Position numbers and translations under genes: made by a program. From positions 29,843,045-29,907,044 of the forward strand of contig OY282558.1 in NCBI GenBank assembly GCA_958295665.1: 64,000 nucleotides of DNA, read 5' to 3'. The notes below the pieces were generated by a model. The model had not been told where the DNA came from and did not search any database. It saw only the letters and a program-made list of their open reading frames with translations. The first letter of the stretch is position 1, and the number at the start of each line of letters is the position of its first letter. Shown here one piece after another: positions 49,370 to 62,649 of the stretch. The stretch comes from Tipula vernalis. Taxonomy: Eukaryota > Arthropoda > Insecta > Diptera > Tipulidae.

Positions 49370-49778
49370 TGTTACGTACCTAATGTTTCTACGCTATTCC
49401 AACTGGAAAAGTCGTGAACTTTCGAGAAGCTTGGTTTGTGTATATAAAAAGGCGAACAAGATCGAATTGGATTATTCGTATTTGGAACGCGATAGAGTAA
49501 ACTTGTAAGATTTAGTAATATTTGGTAAGCGATAGTATAAAGATTAAAAGGAATCAAAAAGTGAATTAAAAATGTGTCTTTGTACGAAATAAAAAGTAAA
49601 AGTGATCAGTAAAATTTGAGAATAATTTATATAAAGTGATTTTGTGAATTTTGATTAATAAACTGTGTTGTAATAAATTTTGTGAAATAAATAAATTCGT
49701 TGGTGATAAATTGAATTGATTTTGTATTATTCACAATCCAGTGATACGAACCTTGATTGACAAGGCAAAAACGTAACA
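49370..49778 (+). mobile_element. Probable solo LTR, 409 bp
   Basis: Begins TGTTACGT and ends ACGTAACA, the TG...CA borders with inverted tips typical of LTRs. It contains a TATA-like TATATAAAAAGG (49440-49451) followed by a 5'-leader-like AGTG-rich stretch, and AATAAA-type signals (for example near 49690). No + strand retroelement body follows; a minus-strand pol remnant adjoins. It therefore looks like a solo LTR inserted in another element. Confidence 0.6.
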
Positions 49779-50780
49779 ATATGAATAATTTTCTAAAAAT
49801 AACGCCGACCGTAATATTAAAGTTTGTTTTACTGCTTGACAATCGGTGGTGACAATAACAAACTCGACACTGTACAGGTAAATATGGTACCTTTTCAGAG
49901 CATAAACAATCACAAGAATTTCTAACTCATATTGAGTGAGATTTACTCTCCAAATTGGATGTATTGCATTGTCAACCTGCTGTTGGAGCAACACAGCGCC
50001 AAAACCAACTTGGAATGCGTCTGTATGTAGTTTTGTATGAGCATTAGGGTTATATATTGCAAGGACTGGGCTTGACGAAACTATCTGATTGATTGTTTAA
50101 TAAAAAAAAAAAATATCAGGAACGTCTTTCGGAATTGAATATTGCTGGACATCAGCATTTACATGGAGGTAGCTTGGGCGGATAACTTCCTTACTAATAT
50201 TGTATCCCAAATATTCAATGGATCGTTTAAAGAATTTGCATTTAGAAGTTTGGATGAACTTTGTTACCCTAGAACATCGGGGCTTACATGGTGGTTTGGA
50301 ACAATTGATGGACAATATATCTGGCTTTTAAACAATTGTGCCATGTTACCATTTTATCCGCCGTTCGTTTCGATGTAGATACCATTCCGCTATTTGAATT
50401 AATAAATGTTGATTTTGTTGGTTGTAGCATTTGTCGATCATATCGAGACACATTTCTAATCCTGAGGATTTTTTATTAACAAACCATTGTAATTTGTCAC
50501 ATAGATCTGATGTTTTTTCAATAACTGTTGATCTCAATATTGTATTACAAGTCATGATCGTTTATATTTCATTTAATGTAGTGAATCATAGTATCTGCAT
50601 CTATTGTAATCAATCACATACCTTGGCGTCTGAGCTCACCAAAATATCAACACAACTTTTACGCCGCTCAACGTTGTCATCATTTGGAAACAAACGCATG
50701 TACATAACACAATAGAACTTTGTCTCTTCCATCTGAAGTGATAAACACAAAAATAAAATAAATTAACTTTTTTTTAGTCT
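49779..50780 (-). pseudogene. Ty3/gypsy-type retroelement remnant
   Basis: On the minus strand, CKFFKRSIEYLGYNISKE (about 50245-50190) is the end of the gypsy reverse transcriptase. LTQYELEILVIVYALKRYHI and VIVTTDCQAVKQTL (49935-49820) are its RNase H. Upstream, a reading with DKLQWFVNKKSSGLEMC (50505-50455) and a start METKF-like near 50740 may be gag, joined directly to late RT, so most of pol is deleted. Stops and frameshifts are present. Confidence 0.7.
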
Positions 50781-51259
50781 CGCCTCGGATATCAACGCGA
50801 CAACAAGTCGCTCTTTAACACATCGCATTTTGTGTTGGCCGCCGGCCATATTTTATTACGCATGGTGGTGATAAAATTAATAAGAGAAAATTTGTAACAC
50901 AAAGACACTTTATTTGTACTACAAAACAAATAAATTACATGAAAAGTGAATTAATTATTAAAAGTAGCGTGTTTTAATTATTGTTGTACACATCAAATTC
51001 ATCGATTTAATACTTATACTTGGTGGCTTTATTCAATAATTTTGACTGTGAATTTAATTGCATTCTTCCAAACAATATAAGTCAGATACAGAATGATTCA
51101 TTATTCGTTGATGCAATGTTTTTGGTTATAATTTAAACCGAATTAACTCCATTGTTAATAATCTGGTGAGGTTTTTAGATCTTGTCTTCACCAATGAAGT
51201 AGATATAGGGAATATTTATTTATTTATTACCAGCACTAACAAATAACAAAGGTTACAAT

Positions 51260-52505
51260 ACCAATAATTTTGTATATAAAAAAGTGTTACAAATTATTAT
51301 TTTGAATACGACTCTTAAAAAGATCCATTGAAATGTTAAAATCGAAAAGTTCTGAATGTGTTGAAATGTGACTGTTAAACTATTTTGACGTACGCGCGGC
51401 CGGTTCATCAATTCCATAATTCGTACAATGAAAAGCAATACTCAGTCTTAACTGTCGTGGACGAAGAATTCTCTTAGGAAAGTAAAATGAATATAAGTCC
51501 AGCAATACCGGGCAATCAATCTCAGCACAAATTACATCCCGAGCAAATATTGCTTGAATCATCTCTCTTCTGAATTCAAGACTACGAATGTTCAAAAGTG
51601 TACAAGGGCCGGCATAAGAAGGTAAACTAAATCCTGAAGTTGACCTTGGAAGTCTTCGGAGGGCAAATATTAAGAACTTTTTTTGAATCCGCTCAATACG
51701 ATCACTAAAGATTTTATAACCAGAACTCTAGATAACTACAGCGTATTCCAAAATAGGCCTAACAGAAGCAATATATAATGTCTTGAGTGTATATGGGTCA
51801 GAAAATTGACGAGCATGTCTCTTTTTATGAAACCAAGCTTCGAGCCGGCTCTAGCTACAATTATTTCTATATGTTTAGTAAAACTTAGGTTACCTGAAAA
51901 CAAAACACCTAAATCAATAAACTGAGTAACTCTATCTATTTCCACGTTTTGTAAACTGTACGGAGCTACAACTAATATCTTAATTCGTGCAAATAACATT
52001 GTTTTACATTTGGAGATATTGAGAGCTAAACGATTTTCGGTAGTCCAATCACTAAATCGATTAAGGTCCTGTTGTACCAATAAAACGTCTGCACCATTTC
52101 GGATAGTAGCGTAAATTTTAAGGTCATCTGCATATAACAGACATTTACAAAACTTAAAACATGTAACAATATCATTAACGAATAGAATAAATAATAATGG
52201 ACCTAAATGACTGCCCTGAGGAACACCAGATGAGACTGTAAACTTCTCAGAATAATTTTGACCAATACGTACTAGTTGAGACGTTTGCGACAAATAAGAT
52301 GATAACCATTTTATAGGAATAAAATTAGAATTCACTTTAATCAATTTATCAAATAATAATTTGTGATTAATTTTGTCAAAGGCCTTACTGAAATCTGTAT
52401 AGATAGTGTCAAGTTGGGCACCTTTTTCTAAACAGCATATCGCATCATTAACAAATACCGCAAGATTGGTTGTCGTTGATCTACCAGAAAAAAAACCGTG
52501 CTGTT
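51260..52505 (-). pseudogene. LINE reverse transcriptase with intact YADD
   Basis: An open frame from about 52505 to 51736 reads HGFFSGRSTTTNLAVFVN, TDFSKAFDKINH, SSGVPQGSHLGPLLFILFVN and LLYADDLKIY (catalytic Asp pair present). After a frameshift near 51740 the C-terminal part continues (NIRSLEFRREMIQAIFARD, 51595 on) to about 51260. Early RT motifs are missing near 52530-52560, where the frame also shifts, so it is inactive. Confidence 0.8.
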
Positions 52506-52946
52506 GGGAAACAATTAAGTTTTTAATATTAAGATAAATACAATCCTTTACCAGAATAAACGGATTTGAAAAACGTTACAAATAATTCACAAACAGCATT
52601 TATATCATGAGCTTGCCTATCATTATAACTCATGGATAAAGGATAACCAACAGATTTTCTTTTAGAGTTAATATAATGCCAGAAACACGATGGACTGGAC
52701 TTGTTACCAGATTCAATTTCTAACAAATAATTACCATACATAAATTGATTCAAAACCTTAAACTCATACCGAAGGTGAGAATACAATGCATAATCAGCTG
52801 ATGTGTTCGTCTTTTTATACAGTTTGTGTGCCTTAGTTTTACGGTTATATAAATTAATAAGTTTTTTGTTAAACCACTTTTCACGATACGAATTATGTTT
52901 GTTGACTATACTGTAAAACCGGCTAGTCATAATTTCAATATCCTTC

Positions 52947-53711
52947 TCATTCGTCATAATCACCATTTCTAAAATCAAAGATTAAAATATTATCATTTGG
53001 AACATAATCGTCGAAACATTGAAAACTTAACTTAATTAACAACGGTGTATGATGAGTACTTGATGAGCGAGCCAGGTCTTCACAAGATGAATCTATCACG
53101 AAAGAAGTATTGGCAGTGTTACCAAACGGTGTAAGTATTCTGTCAATTCGTTTCCAATTTAAGTTTGGAAAGTTAAAATCACCCACGATGCACAAATTAT
53201 CATTTTCTTCCATTTTGGGGTGAATATTATTTCCAATTATATCGATAAATTCATTAAGGAATTCACTTGTAGATTTCCCGGGAACATACATAGCACAAAC
53301 GAAAAGGTTTCCTTTGGCCATTTTTACCTTTACTAAAAGGATTTCAATATCACCGGATGCAATATTAATTTGTAGACATTTATACTGATTTATTACAGCT
53401 ATTAGTAGACCACCACCAACATCCAGACACTCTCCAGTTTTGTGCCGATCTCTGCGGAAAACTATATAATATGCAGGAAAGAATTCCTCATTCTTTATAG
53501 CAGGCACTAGCTATGTCTCAGTTATGACTATGATGTTATAATCTTCTTCCATAACCGATCTAAAAAATTTATCCACTTTTGTGCGCATTCCACCCGTGTT
53601 ATTGTAATATATATTAAACCAATATTTATCGTTAGTCATATAATTACCCACTTCTTCGTCACCATTATTACCATCAGTTATTATTATTATTATTTTTATT
53701 ATTACTGTCAT
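52947..53711 (-). pseudogene. LINE apurinic-type endonuclease
   Basis: GGMRTKVDKFFRSVMEEDYN and IIVITET (53600-53511) give the catalytic Glu block. CAMYVPGKS and CIVGDFNFPNLNW (53310-53150) give the Asp/Asn block. The final SDH block reads SSTHHTPLL, so the catalytic Asp appears lost. One stop separates the two open parts (53515). Confidence 0.75.
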
Positions 53712-54574
53712 TATTATTAATAATTTTTTCGTAATTTACTAAACTGGAGACTTTATGCGACGGCTCTGTTGAAAAAATTGGCGATAAATATCCGGATTCA
53801 CAAATTCTTTAACCAGTACAACAATCTGTCCACCATGTTTGCTGAAGTATTCACTTTAAATGAAGCATACTCCATTTCAAACCGATGCTTTAGTTTAAGG
53901 CAATGAAAATTGTGAATATCAAATTTACCCTTGATATACTCCATAATTTCAGCATCCGTTGTTGAATTCCGAAGGCGGGAAATAAATTCCCCACTATTAA
54001 TCTTCATTAAATGTAGGGATAGTGACATTTTTTAAATGATTTTGAGTTTTTGTTTACTTAGTTTTATTTATAAAATGATACAATGAGCAACAATTTAACA
54101 AAATTATTCATAATAAAATGAAGATGCTCCTAAATGTGATGCAGTGTTTGATTTTGATTTATATGATTTTAACGGGAACTGTATTCCCCAAACACGGTTT
54201 TAAGGTTAAAGTAAATGAGTCAGTTAATCTATTTGTCGTAAATGATATCAACCACAAGTTTTTGATTTTATTTGACGCTATACTGACTGTATGCCGAAAT
54301 ACTAGAGTAATACTAGATCATCGGAGAGTTAAATTTTGGTATTCTCCACAGTTTTTTTGATTGTTGGTTTTCAGTTGGTGTTCTTCTACTCAAGTTGCCA
54401 TCTGCTTAGCAATTATTTTATCTCTATCTTCTTCATCACCACCAGTTAGGTTGCAAATCTTCTCATGAAAAGCTATAATTTGGTCAATGAGTTTTTGTTG
54501 ATTACTGCAATTCCGAGATTATTCGATTTGACCCTGTCTTCAAGATGTTAAATTTAATATTAGGAGGCATTTTT

Positions 54575-57500
54575 TATCTCTAGTTCTTAGTTCATCTGAA
54601 TATTTACTATATGCTCTCTGTTGTAGTGTTTATTTTCACACAACTTTAGCTGTAAGTCTTTATATGTTCGTAGTTGAATATCAATTTGTTTCACACAATG
54701 TTTTGATAAAAGTGTGCACAACATTGTAGAAGACACTTTAAAAAAATAGACGACCGTCGCTTTCCGCGCCAGAATAAATATACCACAATTAAGTATCATA
54801 AAATCGTAAAGAAGTCACCCAGAATGAACATTTGCCGGGGCCGAATACAATAAACAAAATCAAATTTTTTGTTGCATCCGAAACTATTAATTAAAGTAAT
54901 CAGATTATTTCTAAACCGCGGTCTTTTATTTTCTTATACACAATTCTTCAGCTTCATATTTTTCAAGCAAAGGATTATAAAATTCTTCTTCAAATGGAAT
55001 TCCAGGTAGTCCAAAAGCAACGCAATAGAGGTTAAACACAGCAAAATGTTTTGTTGACCGACAGGTTTTGTTGACCGACAGAATTTCTTGAATATACTGA
55101 ATAATGAAAATCAGTTTAAAAAATCCTATATCTGTCAATTTCCAATAAGACAAATGGAAAGAAAAGCCATGTATTGCATGTAAAAAACAAGCAATATTTT
55201 GGTGACATTTGACTGTAAACTTGAGAACTGGAAGATAAAATTGCAGGAAGATTATTGCAGCTAGGTACACAGTTGAAAAAATGTTGCTTGTGTAATGCAA
55301 ATTGCATTACATGTAGGTCAAGTGCAAGGCTGTTTTACAAAATGATAAAAAGCTTGCATTAAAAATTAGTTTAATACAATTTGCATTGATTTGTAATACA
55401 GCGATTAGATTAAATTTTAGTGCAATATTCCATTAGAATATAAAGCAAATTGTAGGAGAAAAATCAATCAACTGCATTAAAATTTATCAAAGACTGTATT
55501 AATAAAATATTTTAGAAGTATTAAATTTTAAAGCAAGTTGTATTAAAAGCTCCGTAATTTTAGCGATTTTTTTTTTGATTTTTCCGGGGTTGTTCTTTGT
55601 TTTTGGTGCCTTGAGGTTGAGGGTCGAAATCTCAGAGAGGTAACATAAATAATAGATATTTTCGAATCAGGAAAACTAAATTATTAAAGATTTATTAAGC
55701 TGCTTATATTTCATGTAGTCGGTTTGATTTAGTGAATTTTATACCAGTAATGAAAAACTCGTGCTTGATCTTATTATTCAAATATACATTTAACTCGTGT
55801 TAGCGAATTTTATGTTGGTATAATTTTTCAATTTGAGCAGGTTGCTTTAAAATGTTTAATAGTTGTATTAAAAATATTTTTTACTGTGTAGAAGGTAGAA
55901 CACTAAAAAATCTCTAAATCTCTAAACACTAAAAGGCTGCTTCATAATTTGAGAAAGATGGAAGAGAAAAGTTTGACTTACTTACTTAAGCTATGACTTA
56001 ATAAGCGGTTGGAGAAAAGTATTTAAACCATGCTAAAGACAAGCAGTTAGAACATATAAGACTTGACATTTGAAAGGCGGATCTTAATTTTCCGTAAATA
56101 TATTCGACGACACCATATCTTCATTTATTACGTTTTATTTTATTTCCTGTTTTTCTGGTTAATAAACAGAAGAGCCGGGTAATGCTGACTATTTCAACTA
56201 GAAGATTCATATTACGTGTAAATCTTATAATTTTTAAATTTAGTACATAATATGTGGAAGTTGTTTCTTGTATAATAAATTTTATAGGTATTCATTTACA
56301 AAAAAAAAAAAAAAACCTTACACAAACCGTAGATTTTACTATACATTTTTATATGTTCCTTGCGTTGTTCCTGTACCAATTTTTGTTCTTCTAACTTTTT
56401 ATGATAAAAATCAACATGATACCCGAAAAAAAAAAAAAATTTAAACAAACCATTTAATTTTTGATGTTTTTAATGTTTTTAAGACGATTTTGTTGTTGCT
56501 ATTGCTGGTGTGCTTTGTGTATAAATAAAACGAAATACATATGCATGTACTTACATATATACATACATATAAGCTTATATACATATACTTAAAGTATTTT
56601 TTATTTTTTTTTAGTCTAAGATTTTTTGATTGATGAAATACTTTATGTAAAAATAGAATTATTAATAATAATATTTTTTTTTAATTTTAGTTTTCTAAAT
56701 ATCAAAATATCATCTATCTTAAAATTTGTAACCGTACTCAAATCATTAGAGGATTAATGGAATTACTTATACACAATAAAAAAAAAAATTGGAGATGTCT
56801 ATACAAAGAAATGTGGGAATGGTTTTAAGGAAAAATGTTTATCTGGTTGGGACTTTGTTTTTATTAAATAAGGCGCACCGCCGGCTTAAATCTTTCAATT
56901 TAACATTTCATGACATTTTTAGTATACAAGCAAGTAACATTTGTATACTGACAATTTTTTATTTTTATTTATTTTCATACCCAAAGGTGGCAAAAAATTA
57001 TACATTCGAGTTTATTAAAAAAAAAAAAAATAAAAAAATAAAATCCATAATTGCAAAATAACGAACCCCAAGTCGTAAACTGCTTCTATGTAGATCATAA
57101 TAATTGCAGTAAAGAAACGTCCTTCTGCTAGTTATTTTTTTTTTTCATTTCTTTACTGTGGTTCTAGCCAAGGAGGATACAATTTACATATTTAATTATT
57201 TGTTTCAATAAAAAGAAAAAAAAAAGATTTTCTGCTAATTATATTGAAACTGAAACTTATAAAAACCGATATGAATAAACAGAGCTTAGGTCAAGTAAAA
57301 TGGAATAAATGAAATGTCGTCATAAAACATTATTTTACGAGAAAGATGTGTATGTATTTAAAAGATTTATAATGAACACATTGATTCTAAAGTACATACT
57401 ATATTTCTATTTAGGTATTCAAATCAATATGCCAACATTTTATGCTAATTAATTTTAAGTAGTATTAATTATGGTTAGGTATAAAGTTTTTAATTCTAAT

Positions 57501-58865
57501 AACCAGCTTAAAGGGGTTGTTGCGGGATAATTGGTAGCAGCTATTTTTCTCATCAAATTTTCCGAAAAATCAAATATTAATTAAAACAGCGATTTTTTTT
57601 ATTCCAATTTACAACTTAAAACTTTATAATTTATTAACAAAATTTATAATATTTTAGTGTGCACAGCTCTCAATCTCAAATCAAAGTGAAAGAATTTTTT
57701 TATATAATTTTCTAAATAGCCTAAATCACTGGAAATGGCAGTATTTGTTAATCACTCTATCGATAATAACAAGATGGTAGTGCGATCAACAAATACCTGT
57801 ACACTAAATATCGATAACTTTACGGTTAGGTAAACCAAATATTTTTATAAATTAAATTCATAATACTAATTAAATACAATTCAATTTTAGATAAATAAAT
57901 AAACTATATAGTGATGAAATCAATTATATAAGATAAGTTTTATAATTAAATTATAATTCAATGCAATTTACAATTTTTTTGATCCCGAACAGGAGTTGCT
58001 AAGGGATCCGTAGCTAACAAACTTATTTTAACTATATAGGAAACCTGTTAAATGTTACAGTCTCTTAGAATTCTTCAATGATCACCGTTATGCCAAGAAG
58101 CCTGCAAATTTATCAAACTAAAGCAGCAATGGCAATAGGCTTGATTAAACTAATCGTTTAGTCAAGGTTTGATCTTCCTGATTGCTTCGAAATCAAGGCA
58201 TTCATTTTCATGAAAAGAGCGTTTACAATTTCACCGTTGACAATAGGTTCATATTATACATTCAGATCGCTATATAGATTCTGAAAGTTGGCTTCTCGTG
58301 TATCAGAACCTCCAAGAGCAGTTCGCTAATTTCCTGTAAGAATATTTGGAGTTTGGGGCACAGGGACGATGTAGAATCATAGATGAAGTCAAATGTGACG
58401 AAAAGCAGTGTTTTTATCTACTGTATCACGCACAATCGGAATTTCTTTCGACAATTCAAAAGGATTTGATTCCCATTTTAGATTTTTACGAACCCCTTTC
58501 AAGGAAATCAAGGAACTTTTAGTTTTTAATTATATTTTTGCTAAACAAAGCATAAAGTATTTGTAAATTAGCATAAAAACTGAACAATTATAAATTAGAG
58601 TTAGTTTATATCTGATAATCAAGAAATAAAGTCATTTTTTTCAAATCCTATGCACAAAACTCGTTAACTGATGAAAACGAGAAAAAATTGCTTCAACAAA
58701 CTTCTGTTGAGTAGTAACTAAAACCAAGGAACATCAAATTTTGGTTGGAACAAGTATACGCTCATGGGAACATAGTCGCTTACCAGCCAAAAGAATAATT
58801 TAAAATACTATAGCTACGCCATTAAATTGAATTGTTCAAACAACAACAAAATAACAACAACATTG
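54575..58865. other. No gene recognised
   Basis: AT-rich with poly-A runs, CATATA-type tracts (56540-56590) and words rich in GCATTA/TGCATT at 55290-55550. Short ORFs look like chance. I cannot support any gene here. Confidence 0.45.
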
Positions 58866-58869
58866 GGAA

Positions 58870-59300
58870 CACCTCAAAGAACTGTTATCATCTATAGAGA
58901 TAATCATTTCTATTGACTTCGAAAAATCATTTATTGACCAACGCCTGGGATGTCGCAATTGGTGCCGTACTATTAGGTGTACTTCCTTTATATCTCCAGA
59001 TCATCAACAAAATCGAGGAACATTATGCAGTTAATGAAAAGGAGATGCTAACAATCATTTGATCATTGGACAACCTTAGAACCTAGCTATAAGAAGCAAA
59101 ACAAATTAAAATTCTTTTGCATTGAGCAACAGAAATAACAAGACCAAATATGTGTAAATTACTAGCTTATCTAGAACAATAAGGTTACAGATGCCTTAAC
59201 CAGCCTTCGTAGCGCTGAAGAAGTTAGTATGGACTTAATCCCATATATAAAGAGGAGCATCGATCAACATGTTCAAAAATCGATTTGTAATAAAACAATA
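58870..59300 (+). pseudogene. LTR-retrotransposon RNase H remnant
   Basis: In shifting + frames: WDVAIGAVLLGVLPL (58947-58992), INKIEEHYAVNEKEMLTII (59008-59060), SLDNLR and KVTDALTSLRSAEEV (59184-59230). This is the RNase H block of Ty3/gypsy pol (DASxxAxGAVL, YxxxEKEMLAI) and its linker to integrase. It is broken by stops. Possible integrase traces continue to about 59640. Confidence 0.6.
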
Positions 59301-59639
59301 TAGGGAGATTTATGCTTTTGAAAAACTATATTCCACTTATTTCAGTTATTCCATTACCTTATCAGAACAAAACAAAAAAATTCTAAGGAGAATGTTGAGG
59401 AAACGCTCAATCCAACCTAAATCAAAGAGTAAAAATACCTGAAAACATACTCAAATCTTACAAGAGAACATTTTTCCGGATCGAAAATTCGTCTCATTGT
59501 ACCTTACCAAAGTTATAGTTTTCTGGAGCTGTATATTGCTAGCATATCAATTGAATATATCAATAGAGCAAAGACGACGGTAATTCGGAATACTACGTGT
59601 GGGCAAACTACGAATGATGTTATTATTTCGCAAGGTCTA

Positions 59640-61740
59640 AGTACGCTAAGCCACGCTCAATTTCTGCTCAATCAGAACCTTCATTCAACATGTCACCTGT
59701 ATTCGATTATCAAGATGACATGTGCATGCTATGATGTTAGGAGGCAGGGAACAAATATCAAATTACTTGCATACGTCACAATAGCGTCTTCACTGGAGCA
59801 AGCTTGAGTGCAAGGTAAAGAAATTTTTGATGTTTTGAAAATGGCCTAATCTCATTATTTTGTTAAAACAAACAAACATTCTTTGAAGGTTAGGTAATCC
59901 TTTTTCCATTATTATTCAACTGAGCATAAAATACGAATACTAAAAGACTTTTACGATTAAAGATTCGCTAGACGAGGTTAGTCATAATTGTTCATTTCTT
60001 TAAGTTCTGTTAAGTTGCAATTTCTAAATTATGTTATAATTCTGTTATAAAATTTAAATTAATATTTAAATTACCCTTCGTAATTGTCACATTAAATAAT
60101 TATAATAAATGAAATAATTTTTGCAAAATTCTCAAATATATAGAGTGGAATAAAGACTTTCTTTTAATTAAAATTTGGTATTTTGCTGCAATATTGAATT
60201 TTGAAGAGGTTAATCATAGTCTGGATTTTAATTTTGTTTAACATACACATAATTAGAGAGAGCTCCACGGTTAAGTTCGCTTCAAAAGTTGAAAAGTTGC
60301 GTATTATGATGCGATTTTTTGCCGTAGTAAAAGTATTCAGGAATGAACTCCAAAAAAAAAAATAATAATAATAATAAATAAATGATTATGATCGTCATCA
60401 ATGGTGATGATGATGACCATAAATACAAAAAAAAAAAAAATAAAAATGATAATAAAGAGAGCAAAATGGTAAAGAATTCTTAAAGATTTTATGTTAGTTT
60501 CTTATATGTCCATACAAAAGCATTTCGATTTTTTTCATGTGTGGATACCTCGCGTATCTCGTACCTCACTATGTAGTGTAAAAAAAGAGAGCAAGTTTTT
60601 TTTTATGTTTTCAAACATAATAAACGAAGAAAAAACAACAAAAAATATGTGTTTTTATACATATATTGAAGAGCCGGTTTCTTATATAGTTATGTTGGAT
60701 TTTATTTAAGACTTGAAACCTCACAATATAATCATTACTGATATGTGTTAGAAAAACAACACTATACATAGAAATGAGTGTGTTTATATAGGTGTCGTCT
60801 ACCTGCTGACCAGGTATATACATACATATATGTATATATGAGACGACATACCAATAATAAGTTAAGAACTTTCTTGATGCGCAATGTTAGCTCATAATTT
60901 TCTAGTGTGTGATTTACATATAGCAAAACGAGGATGATATAAAATTCAAAGGATGTTAGAAATTTGTACGATGTTGATTTTAACAATTTGTTGTGAGATT
61001 TTTATTTTTTATTGTAAGAAGAACTGCGCAAAGTGCATACGTTTGAGGTCTAAACTTGTTGTGAATGTATTTTATCAGGTTTATGAATTTTTATCCCTTT
61101 TCAGCACTCACCTGTTCTAATTTTATCTTTCCCATTTTAGCGATATATCAATTTTTTTTATATGTGTTTTGAAGGAAAGACACAAACTGTATATACATAC
61201 ATATAAATAAAAGAAATTTTTTATTTCTTTACGAGAATTCCATCAATATTTCTTACCATTTTTATTATTATTTTTCTACCATTAAAGAAATAAAAAAGTT
61301 AAAAACAAGAAACAAAAAATATGAACATTCTTTGGTCTTTTAACATTGCGTGTTTTAAGAAAATATTTTTAAAATGATAAGTTGGTACATTTCCCCGTTA
61401 TATTTTGATTTGATTCACCTGGCTGATGCGATCAAGGTATAAAGTGTTAATGGAATCGATTCAATAATGTTTACTTTCTTCATACACATTTATAATATGA
61501 TCGCTTTGAGAATAGAATTACTCTCTGGTCGCCTAACACTTGTACAAAACATGTACTTCCATCTTACTTGCACCTCCAAGAAACCATGAAACAGGGCTCA
61601 CATACGTTTGTACACACACACAACAAAGCACCGTCTCAAAACAAAACGGAATAAAACAAATTCTTCTGAGAAATCTTTAAGAGTTAATTTTTTATTTGTT
61701 TTTGTTAAGAAAACAAAAATTCTTGTTTTTTTTTTTTTTT
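59640..61740. other. No gene recognised; microsatellites
   Basis: AAT and GATGAT trinucleotide tracts at 60359-60420, and a CATACATATATGTATATATG palindromic run at 60820-60840. No conserved ORF. Confidence 0.45.
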
Positions 61741-61754
61741 AGTGTATGTAGCTT

Positions 61755-62140
61755 AAGTGCTCAGTTTTAAGTCGTTCGCGATATTGTTGAGATTGGTTTT
61801 TAACGGGGAAAAAAATCAAACGATCTTATAAAGAAAAAAAAAAACTTATTTTTGGTGATTTAATATATTTTATTATTCAATTAAATTAAATTATTTTTAT
61901 TAAACGGTCGTGAGTGAAATTTTATATAAATTTGGTGAATTTGAGTGAAAATTTTATTATTTTATATTTATATTTATGGTATAAGAGTGAAAATTTAAAT
62001 CAAAATGTATAAATAAAAATATATTGTGTATAAAGTGTATAAAGTGATAAAAAAAGTGTGTTTTAGATAAAATAAAAAAAAAAAAAAGTGTGGAAAATTT
62101 ATAAAATAAAAAAGTTTTAAGTGAAATCTTAAGTGGTAAT
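61755..62140 (+). promoter_or_regulatory. Possible TATA-less promoter and 5' leader on +
   Basis: CTCAGTTTT at 61760-61768 resembles an arthropod initiator. AGATTG begins 28 bases after its A, close to a downstream promoter element. The next 350 bases contain AGTGAAA/AGTGTGT words repeated many times, as is common in fly 5' untranslated exons. No start of a coding exon is seen before the window ends, so the gene, if any, would continue beyond 64000. This is a weak, pattern-based call. Confidence 0.25.
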
Positions 62141-62590
62141 AAAATTTCTATACTCGTATACACGCTTGATTGACGATGATGATGGATTACCGCACAATGT
62201 ATAAATCAAATTGGATTTTTCCCCCGAATATTACTGCCTGTATTTACGTTTATATTTATATAGATAATTTTATGACGTAAGACGATTTTTGAAGAAAATG
62301 TTTTGTTGTTGTACTTGTTTTATGTGATAAGAAATATCCCATTTATATACAAATTTATATATTAGAGAGCTCCGAGACTGAGGAACAAATTCATTCGTTA
62401 AATATCTATATAAAATTTCCTTCTTTTTCACATTCTTATTATTATTTTCTTTTATTTCGTCTTTTAATTTTTATATCTTACCAAATTGATTGAATTTTTT
62501 TTATAAATTTTTGTTAAAAAAAAAAACTCAACGTATGCTCATCGTATGCTGCAGATTTATATACATAAATATATTTATATGTATTACATA

Positions 62591-62595
<5 letters not shown>

Positions 62596-62641
<46 letters not shown>
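62596..62641 (+). repeat. (TA)n microsatellite, about 23 units
   Basis: An uninterrupted alternating AT run. Confidence 0.95.
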
Positions 62642-62646
<5 letters not shown>

Positions 62647-62649
62647 ATA

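Larger units (their letters stand above)
51216..54570 (-). mobile_element. Jockey/CR1-like LINE, nearly full length but decayed
   Basis: Minus-strand order: an ORF1 C-terminal remnant (about 54560-53798: TGGDEEDRDKIIAKQ, then FKVNTSANMVDRLL), an endonuclease (53711-52947), a linker and the start of RT (52978-52529), RT (52500-51736), and a thumb/C-terminal part (51595-51260). The 3' end is an ATAA-type simple tail at about 51216-51230 (seen on + as ATTTATTTATTTATT). This is the most complete retroelement in the window. Confidence 0.8.

Noticed and set aside
54118..54360. 80-codon + ORF with hydrophobic start
   Set aside because: It lies antisense to the ORF1 region of the LINE at 51.2-54.6 kb and has no motif of its own.
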